Source: Palaemon carinicauda
Taxonomy: Eukaryota; Arthropoda; Malacostraca; Decapoda; Palaemonidae
Direction of reading: 5' to 3'
Assembly (NCBI RefSeq): GCF_036898095.1
Contig: NC_090743.1
Location: 21,183,243 to 21,247,242 of the forward strand
DNA length: 64,000 nt
Below, piece by piece: positions 22,433-34,725 of the stretch; within the stretch, counting starts at the first letter, position 1; each line of letters starts with the position of its first letter. Below the pieces are notes generated by a model. That model was not told the DNA's origin. It ran no database searches and saw only the letters and a list, made by a program, of their open reading frames with translations. A program made the translations under genes and the position numbers.

Positions 22433-22609
22433 CTCTCTGTTCCTCTGCATATCTGTGCTATAAATCTATAGACCTGAATGAGGGCGATAAATAAAGACAC
22501 ACCAGCCCAACTGATATTATAGGTGCAGAAGCCTTGGTAACCCCAGTTAACTACCAGTTGACCATCTGATTCACGCCACGTACCATTGCTGAACAAGAGA
22601 CAGTGACCT
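22433..22609 (-). CDS. TMEM179: TMEM179-like, coding exon 2 (extracellular loop and second TM segment)
   Basis: 177 bases encode 58 whole codons flanked by one base (A) and two bases (AG). The acceptor is a clean pyrimidine tract, CCTTTTTTCAG, and the donor is GAGAG|GTGAGT. The peptide starts GHCLLFSNGTW, has a probable N-glycosylation motif NGT, continues through a WGYQGFCTYNISW loop with a second NIS motif, then a hydrophobic segment (about AGVSLFIALIQVYRFIA) and a short basic loop CRGTE. The cysteines of GHC and GFC are placed as in vertebrate TMEM179. A TTAA-flanked MITE lies about 160 bases downstream in intron 2. Confidence 0.85.
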
Positions 22610-23550
22610 CTGAAAAAAGGAAAGATAATTTGACTTGTTAATAAAAACTATGGTGTGATAAAAGAATGATAAAAATTGGTGTACAGTAGTCATCTTTTCC
22701 TTGCATTAAAGCTTCATCTTTTCCTCTCATTAAAGCTAGGTGCTGAGCAATCATTGTTAAAATATTTTTTCTATCTGCTCCTCTCTAAAACTTAGAAACA
22801 TGTAAAGCACAAGATTTTAAGCACTAAATAAGCTGTGTTTGAAAATAGACAGTGACAAATATCCAATAATGAAATTGCACATCACAACTGATGTAATGTT
22901 TAGTAGGCTATTAATCTAACCAAGAGCCTTGCACTGCAACCTGTGTTGATGGTACTAAGGTTCTTTGTATTGTACCTTTAGCCTTGCTACACTGCTTTCT
23001 GTTTTCCAATATTATTTGTTCCCTGTGCTGTCCTCCTACATGCTTTGACCCTTCTGTAACTTTGGGTTACTACAATTTCCACCAATTATTTACAATTAAA
23101 TCCTTTGGGTAAGCACCATGAGAGCACAGAAATATGACTGTGATACCATTAAAATAATTTACCATGATATTACCAGTAATATTAAGAATAATTTGATAGA
23201 GCCCATGCTATAAAAAAATAGAAAACAACTAACCTCATTACTATAGTCCTATATAGCACTGCAAAATATAGTTTTCCTTATAGTCCTTAATGTTACTTTG
23301 GAGAATCTACATACACTCTATACATTATAAGTTAACCTAGAGTTTCACAACCTACATGACCTATCAAGGACTTTTTCTCCCTAAAGACATCTCAACCTTT
23401 ACTCAAAAAGATTGTGGATATGTAAAGTATACAATACAGACTTGTATACTAACCTAGATCACATATCCTATCAAAAGGATTTCATACCCTCTGGATCCTC
23501 TATCCTTAGAATGAAGACATAATGAGCTTTCCAATAGGTTAACATTGCAA
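22610..23550. other. Intron 1, unassigned AT-rich sequence
   Basis: No exon, repeat or RNA gene recognised. Confidence 0.5.
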
Positions 23551-24200
23551 TTACGCAAAAAGTGCGTTCAAATTTGTCACAGGGTAGCAGGTGTGCGCAA
23601 AAAGCAGTATGTGCCTTAACAGAAGGGTGTACAGTATATGAAGAGGTGAGCATTCATATTCAAATGAGCAAGAATCAATAGGAGAACATATGCGCAAAGA
23701 GACAATTTAGTGCTAAATGAAGAATTTTTCCAGCTCTGAAGAATGTGCGCTAAATGGGGAGCGAGAGTGCTCAGGATATTGCACGCTCTAACATGAACAG
23801 GTATAAAATAAAAATTCAATGAATACTCGATAGGAGAGGTTCATATGTACAACAGGTGAGCGTTCTTGCAAGCAAACAGATATGCGCACCATCATGGACA
23901 CATACACGAGGAAATGAATGCTGAATGTCTGATGAATGTCAGCTGAGTCAGGAGCGTATGCGACACCATGGGCGAGCATGCAAGCAAGGGAATACTCAAC
24001 GTCAGAAGAATGCACACTAATTGAAGAGCGAGCAACTTTTATAGCAGAATGTTCAAAGTTTGAAGAAGGCGCGCCGAATATAAAGAGCACATTTTGAAGA
24101 GCATATGAGTACAGGTGAGTGCAACTGAACAGGTGACTCTTCAAAGTATGAGAGCGCAAATAGATGTGTGCTCATAAGCATGAGCACAAGCACAGTGTCT
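23550..24200 (-). repeat. Degenerate GCGCA/GAGCG-rich repeats, possible DIRS Gag relic
   Basis: Short recurring words (TGCGCAAA, GAACAGGTGAGCG, AGAGCGCA) at irregular spacing. The 123-codon minus-strand frame at 23788-24159 is rich in Ser, His and Ala like the repeated Gag region of element 3. No catalytic domain and no terminal repeat. Confidence 0.35.
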
Positions 24201-24274
24201 TGTAAGATATCTCTCTTCTAAGAAGACGAGCAGAATAAGACAAAGCCATAACAGATGATATCACAGGGAATGGG

Positions 24275-24720
24275 TTATTATTATTATTTTTACCTGCTAA
24301 GCCACAACCCTAGTTGGAAAAGAAGGATGCTATAAACAAGGGGCTCCAGCAGGGAAAATAGCACAGTGAGGAAAGGGAAAAATAAAATAAAATATTACAA
24401 AGAGTAACATTAAAATAAATATCTCCTCTATAAACTATAAAAACTTTAACAAAACATGAGGAAGAGAAATTACATAAAATAGTGTGCTCAAGTGTACTGT
24501 CAAACAAGAGAACTCTAACCCAAGACAGTGGAAGACCATGGTACAGAGGCTATGGCACTACCCTAGACTAAAGAACAATGGTTTGATTTGTGTCCTTCTC
24601 CTACAAGAGCTGCTTACCATAGCTAAAGAGTCTCTTCTACCCTCACTAGGAGGAAAGTGGCCACTGAACAATTAAAGCGCAGTAGTTAACCCTTTGAGAA
24701 AAGAAGAATTGTTTGGTAAT
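24275..24720 (-). mobile_element. SINE-like repeat sharing the LINE 3' tail, truncated
   Basis: Minus-oriented: ATT run, AAGCCACAACCCTAGTTGG, GGGGCTCCAGCAGGG, then CAAGACAGTGGAAGACCATG and the later body. It stops exactly at the predicted left end of DIRS element 3. Other copies: 33793, 48745 and 59640. Confidence 0.72.
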
Positions 24721-24769
24721 ATGACAAATTTGTAGATAATTTGTATTTTTCCTAACTATACAAACCTTA

Positions 24770-24934
24770 GCTATTTAATAGGGGTATTACTTTCGGCATA
24801 GCTGAAATGACAAGCCGTTAATTTTTAACGAGAGTTAACTACCCACACCGCTAGTCGGGGGGGGGGGGGTTTGGGGGGGGGGGGGGCTTGGTACCGCTCC
24901 CCCTCACACACTTGTGATTGAGCTCACTTTGCTG
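24770..24934 (-). repeat. Element 3 inverted terminal repeat, left copy
   Basis: Complementary to 30687-30838. It contains a G-rich tract at about 24858-24885 (two G runs split by TTT) that replaces a CCCTACCCCCGC-like stretch in the right copy, so this part has slipped. Confidence 0.86.
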
Positions 24935-24983
24935 GGGGGTAGTACTTCAAGGGGAATAGGGCTGGCGGGCAAGTTTGGTTAGA

Positions 24984-25077
24984 TAGCTAAGGTTTGTATA
25001 GTTAGGAAAAATACAAATTATCTACGAATGTCATTTGTTCCGTAACTGGAATAAAAACCACGCTACTTAATAAGGGT
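24984..25077 (-). repeat. Element 3 internal complementary region
   Basis: Joins the complement of 24721-24780 to that of 30829-30865. The junction is at about 25027-25037. Confidence 0.86.
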
Positions 25078-25413
25078 GACTCCCCCATTAGGAAGGGTGG
25101 ACGTCCCAGCCAGTCTGGCATTTTGGCTTTACCCGGGGCTCTTTATCTGAGTGTGTTAGCACTCAAGAAATAAGGAGCCCCTGCACCTCGCTAAAACCTT
25201 GCTACCAAAGGTCTGCGGCCTACGCAAGCTGTGTGTGAAGGTACAGTAGAAGTGTGACTCGTCCTAGAAAGTTGTTCGGAAGTTCTTTAGATGGAAAACT
25301 GTGCACTAGGACTTTCCCAGTACCACCTCGTCAGGGTATGGGGACATAACAGTATTAATCTTAATACTAGGTACACAAGGGAGCATGGTTTACCTGCAGT
25401 GGTTTGAGGTCAG

Positions 25414-26420
25414 CTATGCAGAGAACCCAGGATGCTGCTTTCCCCAAGAGAGGGGATGATGAAGAAAAGAATAAGGGCCAGTCAAACCTTTTCTTTCATG
25501 CAGACTAAAACCAGGTAACAATGCCCTCAACCTTCTGCTACTTGTCCAATAAGGAGCTAGGGGTTTTAAACCAGCTGTTGTGTAGCCACCACAGGACCGA
25601 TAGAAAACGTATCGAGTCTCCTGTGGGTCACGTCTTGCAGGTAGTGGGATGTGAATGTGTTTTGATGTTTCCACACCCCAGCTTGAAGAACCTGCATCAC
25701 TGAATAATTTCTTTTGAAGGCCCGGGACGTAGCTATGCCCGACATCATGTGCTCTAGGGCGACGTGACGGAGGAGGGTCTGGATTCAGTGCAAGGTCAAT
25801 GACCCTGCGAATCCATGCTGAGATGGTGTTCTTGGTGACCCTCCTCTTAGTCCTTCCTGTTCTGACGAATAGTGCTGGCACACGAGGACGGGCTGCGGCT
25901 GTTCTCTTGAGGTACAGCCACAAACTCCTTATTGGGCATAGTAAGAGATGGTCTGGGTCATCTGTTAAAGTACGGAGACTAGAAATCCGGAAGGAGTCGA
26001 ATCGAGGATCCGCTACTCCCAGGTTCTGAGTCTTAGCAATAAACTCAGGGGCGAAGCTGAACGTTACCTCTCCCCATCTCCTTGAATGGGCGATGTCATA
26101 TGAGAGACCATGAAGTTTGCTGACTCGCTTGGCCGAGGCCAAAGCTAGCAGGAACACCGTCTTCCAAGTCAGGTGGCGATCAGTTGCCTAGCGTAATGGT
26201 TCATATGGAGGTCTCTTATGAGACCCGAGAACTCGAACCACGTTCCAGGGGGAGGTCTCATTTCTGACTGGGGGCAGGTAAGTTCATAACTCCATACGAG
26301 TAGAGAAAGTTCTAGCGATGAAGAAATGTCCATTCCTTTCAGTCTGAAGGCCAGGCTTAAGGCTGAGCAATAGCCTTTCACTGCCGAGACTAATAGGCGC
26401 ATTTCTAAACGCAAATACAC
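25414..26420 (-). pseudogene. Element 3 tyrosine recombinase, frameshifted
   Basis: The frame 25414-26157 has LALASAKRVSKLHGLSYDIA (catalytic Arg present) and CPIRSLWLYL. At the HxxR box it reads HDVGHS and the arginine is lost. The continuation TSRAFKRN and SHYLQDV (candidate Tyr) lies in another frame at 25566-25748. A single-base loss near 25738 explains the switch. The N-terminal part lies at 26169-26420 in a further frame. Confidence 0.8.
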
Positions 26421-26431
26421 GATGAACTCCG

Positions 26432-27560
26432 CTATTGCTGGAATAGTGGTATCGAGCGGAGAGATAACCCTTCCACGACACCAACCACAGAAGACTTTCC
26501 ACTTTGCCTGGAAGACTGCTGCTGATGATTTTCACAAATGTCCAGACATCCTAATCGCAACTTGCTATTAAAATCCTCTCTCAGAGAGGAGATGCTGGAT
26601 AGTCTCCGCGTGTGAAGTTGTAACGAAGCTACGGCTTTGTGGAAGATGTTGGCGTGTGGTTGTTTGAGTAGATTGTGTCGTGGAGGGAGTTCTCTTGGTG
26701 GCTCCGTTAAGAGTTGCAAAAGGTCCGGGAACCATTCTGCGGAGCTATGAGGGTCATTGAAAGATTGACCGATGTTCTGGTCTTGTTGAGTGCCCTCCTC
26801 ATCAGACAGAACAGGAGAAAACCACAAACTTCGATGTCCCACCATTGTTGGAAAGCATCTTGCCAGAGAGCCTTGGGGTCGGGGACTGAGGAACAGTACA
26901 GCGGGAGACTGAAGTTCAGGGCCGTTGCAAAGAGGTCCACAGAACAAGAACCCCACAAAGTCAGGACTTTGTTGGCTACTAGATGATCCAAAGACCACTC
27001 GGTACTCACTATATGAGATGCTCTTCTCAGGTTGTCGGCGAGCACATTCCTTTTGCCTGGAATGAAGCGTGCCGATAGTGGTATCGAGTGGATTTCGGCC
27101 CATCTCAGTATCTCTACTGCTAGATGGGATAGTTGCTGCAAAAAAGTTCCTCCTTGTTTGTTGATGTAGGCCACTACTGTGGTGTTGTCTCTCATCACCA
27201 CCATAGAGTGACTTGCCAGGCACTGTAGGAACTGTTGAAGGGCCAGAAAGACGTCCTTCATCTCTAGGAGATTTATGTGGAGGTACTTTTCTGACTCTGA
27301 TCAGAGGCCTGAGGTCGTGTGGTAGAGCACATAGGGCCCCCATCCTTTTTTTGGAGGCGTCTAAAAACAGCATCAAATCTGGGGGGAGGAAGAGAAGATT
27401 CACTCCCTTTCGTAGATTCTCGTCTGTCACCCACCACTGGAGGTCTGTCAGTTCCGCAGGTCCCATGGGGATCTGGATGTCCGGGGAGTCGTGTGCTTGA
27501 TTCCACCGGGACTTGAGTCGCCACTGGAGGGATCTCATCCTGAGGCAACCATTGGGAACT
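26432..27560 (-). pseudogene. Element 3 RNase H and Dam-like remnant
   Basis: 26707-27261 encodes an RNase H C-terminal part (RDNTTVVAYINKQGG, ARFIPGKRNVLAD) and a Dam-like part (SVDLFATALN, SVPDPKALWQDAF). The frame 26432-27538 carries neighbouring text (SPDIQIPMGPAELTDLQWW; LMLFLDAS, the first RNase H Asp). At least one frameshift separates them. Confidence 0.76.
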
Positions 27561-27571
27561 AGACGGGCCAG

Positions 27572-28423
27572 CTATGAAAAGTGACCAAGGAGACGTAGCC
27601 ATGATTGGGCTGGAAGTTCTTTTCGTCTGAGAAAAGGTATTGCAACCTTTCTCAGCCTTGCTAACCTGTCGTCTGATGGGAAGGCTCTGTGGAGAGTGGT
27701 GTCTATAATCATGCGTAAGTATACCAGTCTTTGAGTGGAAAGCAGAGAGGACTTCTCGAGATTTACCATGATCCCCAGATCCTTGCAAAGTCTCAGAAGT
27801 TTGTCTCGGTGTTGAAGAAGGGTTGACACCGAGTCTGCTAGGATTAACCAGTCGGCCAGATAACGGAGGAGACGGATGCTAATCCTGTGTGCCCAAGATG
27901 ATACTAGGGTGAACACTCTGGTGAAGACTTGAGGTGCTGTGGAAAGACCAAAGCACAGCACCTTGAACTGGTATATTCTGTAGTCCAAGCTGAATCTTAA
28001 GTACTTCCTTGAAGACGGATGGACTGGGATCTGGAAGTACGCGTCCTTTAGGTCCAGTGTGTGCATGAATTCTTGCAGTCTTACTGCTAGTCAGACCGTG
28101 TCTGCCGTCTCCATGCTGAACGGAGTTTGTTTGACAAACTTGTTCAGAGCTGAGAGGTTGATGACTGGTCTCCAGACGACTTCTTTACAAGAAAGAGTCG
28201 ACTGAAAAAGCCTGGGGATCCGTCGAGGACCTCTTCGAGAGTGCCCTTCTTCAACAGGGTCTGGACTTCTGCCCGAAGGGATTACCCCCTTGCCAATCCC
28301 ATGGCAAGAGAGTTCAATGACACTGGATTCGTGGTCAGGGGAGGTAGAGATGTTATAAAAGGGACGCGATATCCTAGACTGATCACGGAGATTGTCCAGG
28401 AATCGGCCCCGGGTTGCTTCCAC
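27572..28423 (-). pseudogene. Element 3 reverse transcriptase, catalytic residue changed
   Basis: 27572-28066 encodes HTLDLKDAYFQIPVHPSSRK (motif A aspartates intact), KVLCFGLSTAPQVFTRVF and motif C. Motif C reads YLADWL where element 1 and DIRS relatives have YLDDWL, so the first metal-binding aspartate is alanine. Upstream text (RPVINLSALNKFVKQTPFSM at 28091-28423) is in a different frame. Confidence 0.82.
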
Positions 28424-28499
28424 CTACTTGCGCAACTCTGTAGGCATCCCCCCACTAGTGAAATGCAGGGGGACTTGAAAGACTGGGTTACGGCTCTGA

Positions 28500-30118
28500 T
28501 CAGGGTACTGAACCAGGGCTGGTGGCTGACATACCCCCTGATGAGAAAGGGACCGAAGGATCCCTGGGAGGAGTTACCTGAATGGGTGGGTTCGCCTTAG
28601 GAAGTAGCTTTGGGATCCTGAACCTGTCTGCATGTTTCCCTTCTCCCACAATGCGCGGTGGTATGCGCTTGCGGGGAGGGGAATGAGGCGATGGCAGCCT
28701 TGCCGGACGTCGTTCCTTGTGGTGCGCAGGCTTGCGTGTTTGAGAATATTGGCACTCGCGCGAGGGCGAGTACTGGTGCTCGCACGAGGGAGAATATTGG
28801 TGCTCGTGCGCGGGAGAATATTCGCGCGGGTGCGCAGGAGAATCACGATGTGCACGCGGGAGTGTGTTCGCACGCGCGTCTGTCAAAGAATTAGGGCGTG
28901 CGCACGCAGGAGAATGTATCCGAGCGCACGGGAGAATGTTGGCACGTCTTTAGGAGAGAGAGGGCGTGCGCTCGTATCTCTGTGAGTGCGCACAGGAGAA
29001 AGATGGCGCGCAGGTGAGCGCGAGGCTGGTGAGCACTGGTTCGCCGGTAAAAGATGGTGCGCGGGTGAGGGCAACAGGGTTGTTGCCTCACCTACAACTT
29101 TGCGTGCAGGAGATTGATGGCGCGCAGGTTTTGACTGGCGTACAAGATGTTGCTCAGGAGAGCGTGATGTGGGGCGTGGGGGAGAGCGCTATTGCGCAGG
29201 TAACTGGCGAGTATGTGAACGTTGGCGCGCAGGGTGCATCGGTGCAGGAGAGCCCTGGCGCGCAGGAGATCATTGGTGCGGGGTTGAACTGTGGTTCAGT
29301 AGGTGCGTAGGCACATGTTGGCGCGTAAGCGCGTGAAGTTGTTGCCCTGCGTATGGGCGAGCAAGATGGGAGGTGTGCCTCAGTGTTGGGGCCTGACGAG
29401 CTGCTAGTGAGCGCTGGTCAGGTTGCGTGGGCGCGTTGTGCGCGGTACGTTGGCGCACAATAGTGCGCTCAGTTGGAGCCTTGTTAGGCCCATGCAGGAA
29501 CGGTGATGGAAGGTCGGCAGGTCTGTCTGATGGAAGGTCGACGTGTCCTTTAAAAGGATGACCATCCACCGAAGGAGATCGCAAACGATCTGCAGAGAGG
29601 TCCAGGACCAAAGTCACAAGACTAGTTGCAGGTGCAGTGATGGACGATCAGTCTAGAGGCTCCTCTGTGGGGGACTGCATAGACGATGTTGAACTAAAGA
29701 GGCGCCTCCTCACCACAGGTGAAGGAAGGCCTCTAAGGCGAAGAGGAAGGCGAGCCTTCCGACGGATGCTCCCTCTGGGGGCCGTTGGATCAGCAAGCTG
29801 ACCGCCTGCAGTCCTCCGAAGAGGAGTCTCTGTAAGTGAACTCCCCCGAGGGAGAGAAACACTAGCAGGAGAGACTGATGATGAACTTAGATTCCCCCTC
29901 GAAGGATGGTCAGGAACGGTGGAAACTAAGCCGTCAGCTACCATAGAGTCTGGAGTGGCAGAGGAGATGGGTGACGCCGCATGAGACACCTCTGACACAA
30001 CAACATCGACAAGTGTCAGTGGATCTACCTCTGACGGTGACGACGATTGCTTGACAGAAGCACCCAGGCAGATGTAAGCAAGCAAAACCTTCTTGAAGGG
30101 CGAACCCGTGAGCCCCAA
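28500..30118 (-). pseudogene. Element 3 Gag region, split, with short tandem repeats
   Basis: Three frames (28500-28886, 29270-29617, 29648-30118) separated by stops. 29648-30118 is Ser/Pro-rich, begins MGLTGSPFKK and is the likely Gag front portion. 28740-28870 is a degenerate 24-base repeat giving SPAHEHQY / SPSCEHQY / SPSRECQY on the coding strand. GCGC-rich repeats continue to about 29300. Gag identity is inferred from position and composition only. Confidence 0.55.
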
Positions 30119-30686
30119 GGAAGACTAAATCTGAAAAAGGGAAGTTAGTGACACGGCCTATCCCCCGGGGGGAGAGGTGGAGCTGCTTCGCTAAGGGAAG
30201 CAACGTCATCTCTCAAGACCCGAGGTTGGACAGAAATAAATCAGTCTACGCTACTACTCGACGGTCTCTCGAAAGAGACCGACCAAGTAGGAGCTTCGGA
30301 GGAGGTTTGGGCGACGGAAGAAGAGGCCTTGGGTTTTTCTTCCTTCGAAGCAACCTTCAAAGGAGAAACATCCCGCTTGGCCTACTTCTTCAGCCGTCGC
30401 GAAAACCTCCCACTGGGAGGAAGACCACTCCCTACACTAACTACACTTGTTGACACTATCACACCGTTGGCCTCTGCAAGAAGGACAAAGGGCGTGAGGA
30501 TCGGTCTCGACCGCCAACATGAATGTTCCACGGGCGGTCGGGGAGTCCAGGGCAGGTGCGCATGGTCGCAGAAGCCAACTTCACACACACAGACTAAGAG
30601 AAAAGAAAAAGCAAAAAGTATTAATGGCTGCCAATTGTTGGTAAGGATAAAGAGCGGCAACATCCGTTCAACATCCAAGCCGAAAG

Positions 30687-30838
30687 CAAAGTGAGCTCAA
30701 TCACAGGTGTGTGAGGGGGAGCGGTAGCAAGCTACCCTCCCTACCCCCGCTAACTAGCGGTGTGGGTAGTTAACCCTCGTTAAAAATTAATGGCTCGTCA
30801 TTTCAGCTACGCCGAAAGTAATACCCCTATTAAATAGC
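30687..30838 (-). repeat. Element 3 inverted terminal repeat, right copy
   Basis: Complement of 24770-24934, starting at AGTGAGCTCAATCACAGGTG. This is the 5' end of the element on its coding strand. Confidence 0.86.
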
Positions 30839-31250
30839 GTGGTTTCTATTCCAGTTACAGAACAATTATATCTTAACTAAACTGTAATAAAACTTCATGT
30901 GAATATTTCACGACAATTACGCCTCCAATTACTGTATACACGATCATCCTCAAAGCATCAAGCTGGTCGATATGAGTAATAAATTCAACCACATCATTCA
31001 AAAAAAAACTATAATGTTAGAAAGGCTAATCTTGGAGGATCGGTGAGGTCAATCTTGGGTTGTGGCGGGGGTTAAAAATTTTGAAATCATGCGGCAAACA
31101 AAAAAAGGCCTACAAGCGCACAAAGAAGAAAGGTTAGTTCGGGTGGGCTGATTGACACTGGCTTAATCCTCCTAAACATCTTAACTTGATATTGCCTATC
31201 TTAACCTTTGGTTGTATATATAACAAATTAGTGGTTTGGCATAATTCCAG

Positions 31251-32645
31251 GACGTGTCCCAACGAACTACAATCTTAACAAGCGGGTAAGAATATAGATT
31301 GTTGGGATTAGCGAAAACATAAGTCCGAACATCATCAAATTTCCAATCTTGCGCAACCAGCGGATAGGCGAACGAAGCCCCACCCAACGGGTGTTATTTT
31401 AGTCAGGCAGGAAACAATGCTTGAGGGGAATTTTACGATCGAGTAACTTGGCCATGGCTTCAGCGACCAATGAATTATAACGACCTTTCTCTACCTAACA
31501 TTTCCTGATAATTATCACAGCAGTATTAAATGCCACTGTAAAGGACATGTCCCAACCAACTACAAAGTTAACCAAAAGGTAAGAATCTATATTGATATGA
31601 CAGCATTAAATTGTAAAAACGAACGCTTCATAGCCTGGGACGACACCGGCTCTATTTATCAGGAAATTTTGAAACTGAGCAGGAGCTACTTGTAATTGTG
31701 TGCGGACCAGGCTGAACTTAGAAAATATTGGTGTGATAAAGGTAAATCATATGTAAAATGATAAAATAAGGTACAGTATTTGTTTACAAGACCACACTCT
31801 TCATTTGCTCTCAATTTAGGCAGTCCTGCAACTCTCCTCTTCTTGTGTAGTAATTAGGACATTCTTTAAATACTGGTTAAGCAAAAAATTGCCAGATATG
31901 TTGAGCAAGGGGGGAGGGGTTATAAAAACAAAAGTAGCTCGGTTTCCTCACTAAACGACCTGGAAATGACATTGTCAACATAGTCAACCAAACAGAAGTT
32001 CGTGATGACAGCGTACATAAACAGGAGTTCAAGATGCCAGCATACCTTTGATATACTGTATACTCAAAATATATACTAAATAACAAATTGAGTGATTACT
32101 CAAAAGTGTCACTATTTGTGAATTATATATTTTATTGACACTTTTGAGTAATTGCTCAATTTTTAATTTAATATTTATTTGGAATACATATCAAATGTAC
32201 GCTGGCATCACAAACTTTTGTTTGTCTATGCTCATATCACAAATTCTGTTTGGTTGACTATTTTGACAATGTCAGTTGTACGTTGTTTAGTGAGGAAACC
32301 AAGCTGCTTTTTTTTTATAACCCCTCCCCCTTGCTCAACATATCTGGCAATTTTTTGCTTTCCCAGCATTCAAAGAACCTCCTAATTACTGTACAAGAGG
32401 AGAGCTGCAGGACTGCATAATTTGGGAGTAATTGGAGAGCGGGGTCTTATAAACAAATACCTATAACTTCATATTATGGTATATGGATCATAATAAAGAA
32501 CAATTTCCCCATAAAGAAAAACGAAAATGATTTGACAAGTATTAAGAAAGATACCGCCTGTCCCAACAAACTACATTCTACCTGTTTGGTTTCTCAGAAA
32601 AGCTTTTGAAATTTTACACCTGGTCCCTCCCAACAAACTACAAAG
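31251..32645 (+). repeat. Four direct copies of a TGTCCCAAC-AACTAC motif
   Basis: At 31255, 31549, 32559 and 32625: TGTCCCAACGAACTACAA, TGTCCCAACCAACTACAA, TGTCCCAACAAACTACAT and CCTCCCAACAAACTACAA. The first two also share the next ~30 bases (GGTAAGAATMTAKATTG). Two lie left and two right of the palindrome below. Confidence 0.7.
31776..32461. mobile_element. Long imperfect palindrome (foldback/MITE-like) in intron 1
   Basis: Arms 31776-32111 and 32136-32461 are inverted copies around a 24-base AT-rich spacer. Matching blocks include AAAAAATTGCCAGATATGTT / AACATATCTGGCAATTTTTT and GACACTTTTGAGTAAT / its complement. Small indels separate the arms. No coding capacity. Confidence 0.85.
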
Positions 32646-32977
32646 GTGCCCATTGTTATTATGATTAGTTAAGTCAACAGTTAGTGCAGCTAAGAGGAAG
32701 AAAGAACACTGCAAAGACTCTTCAAGTAATGCACTGACAGCAAAAATGCCTTACAAGAAATTTCAGACAGATTCCAGTTTCGCCAGGGCTATAAGGGCTA
32801 CACTAGCACAGCCACGGTAAAAATGTAAAACTATGCCTCAAAATTATAAATCAACACGATAATTTTATAAATACAATCTGAATAAATGGATGTGCTATAC
32901 AGTATAGAATTGTGATAATATAAAGTCTAGACAGTCAAGCTTATCAACAGTAATTACATATGCGCAGGTTTACTTAC

Positions 32978-33087
32978 TTGAAATCTACGAGGTGAAAAGA
33001 AACTGGGATGATAATGCAAAGCGCCAATAATAGGGTTAATAAATACATAGTCACTTGTGACCATACAAGCACATTATTCAACCCCAT
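32978..33087 (-). CDS. TMEM179: TMEM179-like, coding exon 1 (start codon, first TM segment)
   Basis: The exon starts with ATG at 33087-33085 and encodes 36 residues plus two bases of a lysine codon. It begins MGLNN and ends HLVDF, with one hydrophobic helix at about residues 12-30. The donor reads AA|GTAAGT, phase 2. The two leftover bases complete an AAA codon with the first base of exon 2, giving DFKGHC, which matches the family. The short N-terminus leading straight into a helix fits a signal-anchor or first transmembrane segment. Upstream on the minus strand, a TTTGTGTTCCAG stretch lies about 12 bases before the ATG and could be the acceptor of a 5'UTR intron; this is speculative. No clear core promoter was seen between 33088 and 33560. 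Confidence 0.8.
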
Positions 33088-33568
33088 TTCTAATATCACT
33101 GGAACACAAAGAGTTTCCGGCAATTAAATTGAAAATCTCCTTTGCTTTGGAAGCGTAGATATCTTATTTGACACAAGACTTAACTATAGAGTATAGACGC
33201 CTGGAGAAAAACACTGTAGGTCATAGACGAAACAAAGAGCACCAGGTGAGCGACAAATAGAATCAAAAGAAGTTTACAATCCTCTTTAAAACTACATTAG
33301 GGTATCAGTGCAACGAAACTTATCGGCGCACTTCTTACGTAATACAATATACTAGAAAAGTTCAGTAATCCTTTTGAACAGTGTTAGGTAAAAACAATGC
33401 ATAAATTTGAGTAACTGGCAACATCACATTCCATATTGTAACTTTCTTCCGACAACAGTAATGATTAGATATGAGCCCGTAATCAAGATATGTATGCTGT
33501 GGATAAGACTAAAAATTTTTTGTAATTATTTCTTGGTAGAGAGTTGGTTTTATAGGTATACGTTAGTC

Positions 33569-34419
<851 letters not shown>

Positions 34420-34502
<83 letters not shown>

Positions 34503-34571
34503 CGTGTGTGTATAAAAAATATATATATACATATATGTATACATACATATATATACATATATATGTATATA

Positions 34572-34630
<59 letters not shown>
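34420..34630. repeat. TA/TG compound microsatellite
   Basis: TA, then TG at 34479-34512, then interrupted TA to 34630. Confidence 0.97.
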
Positions 34631-34636
<6 letters not shown>

Positions 34637-34725
34637 CTAAATGAGCATACCTTACTGTGGTGAAAGAGCTTGTATATCACCATGATCAGGAAAGCTGTAC
34701 TATTCAATGCTCCCCATACTAGAAA
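34631..34725 (+). repeat. TA-associated short repeat, copy 1
   Basis: TACCTTACTGTGGTGAAAGA and CATGATCAGGAAAGCTGTAC match repeats at 41270, 43080 and 43245. Starts immediately after a TA run. Confidence 0.6.

Larger units (their letters stand above)
24721..30865 (-). mobile_element. DIRS-type retrotransposon, element 3 (different family, inactivated)
   Basis: A 6.1-kb minus-strand element in intron 1. The terminal repeats (24770-24934 and 30687-30838) contain GGGTATTACTTTCGGC and do not match elements 1-2. The internal complementary region at 24984-25077 is the complement of the left end (CTATACAAACCTTAGCTATT) joined to that of the right end (GCGTGGTTTCTATTCCAGTT). Gag, RT, RNase H/Dam-like and recombinase segments follow in the usual order but are split by frameshifts and stops. 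Confidence 0.86.

Noticed and set aside
28632..29310. Arg/Val-rich plus-strand frames
   Set aside because: Antisense to the GCGC-rich Gag repeats of element 3; composition follows the repeats.
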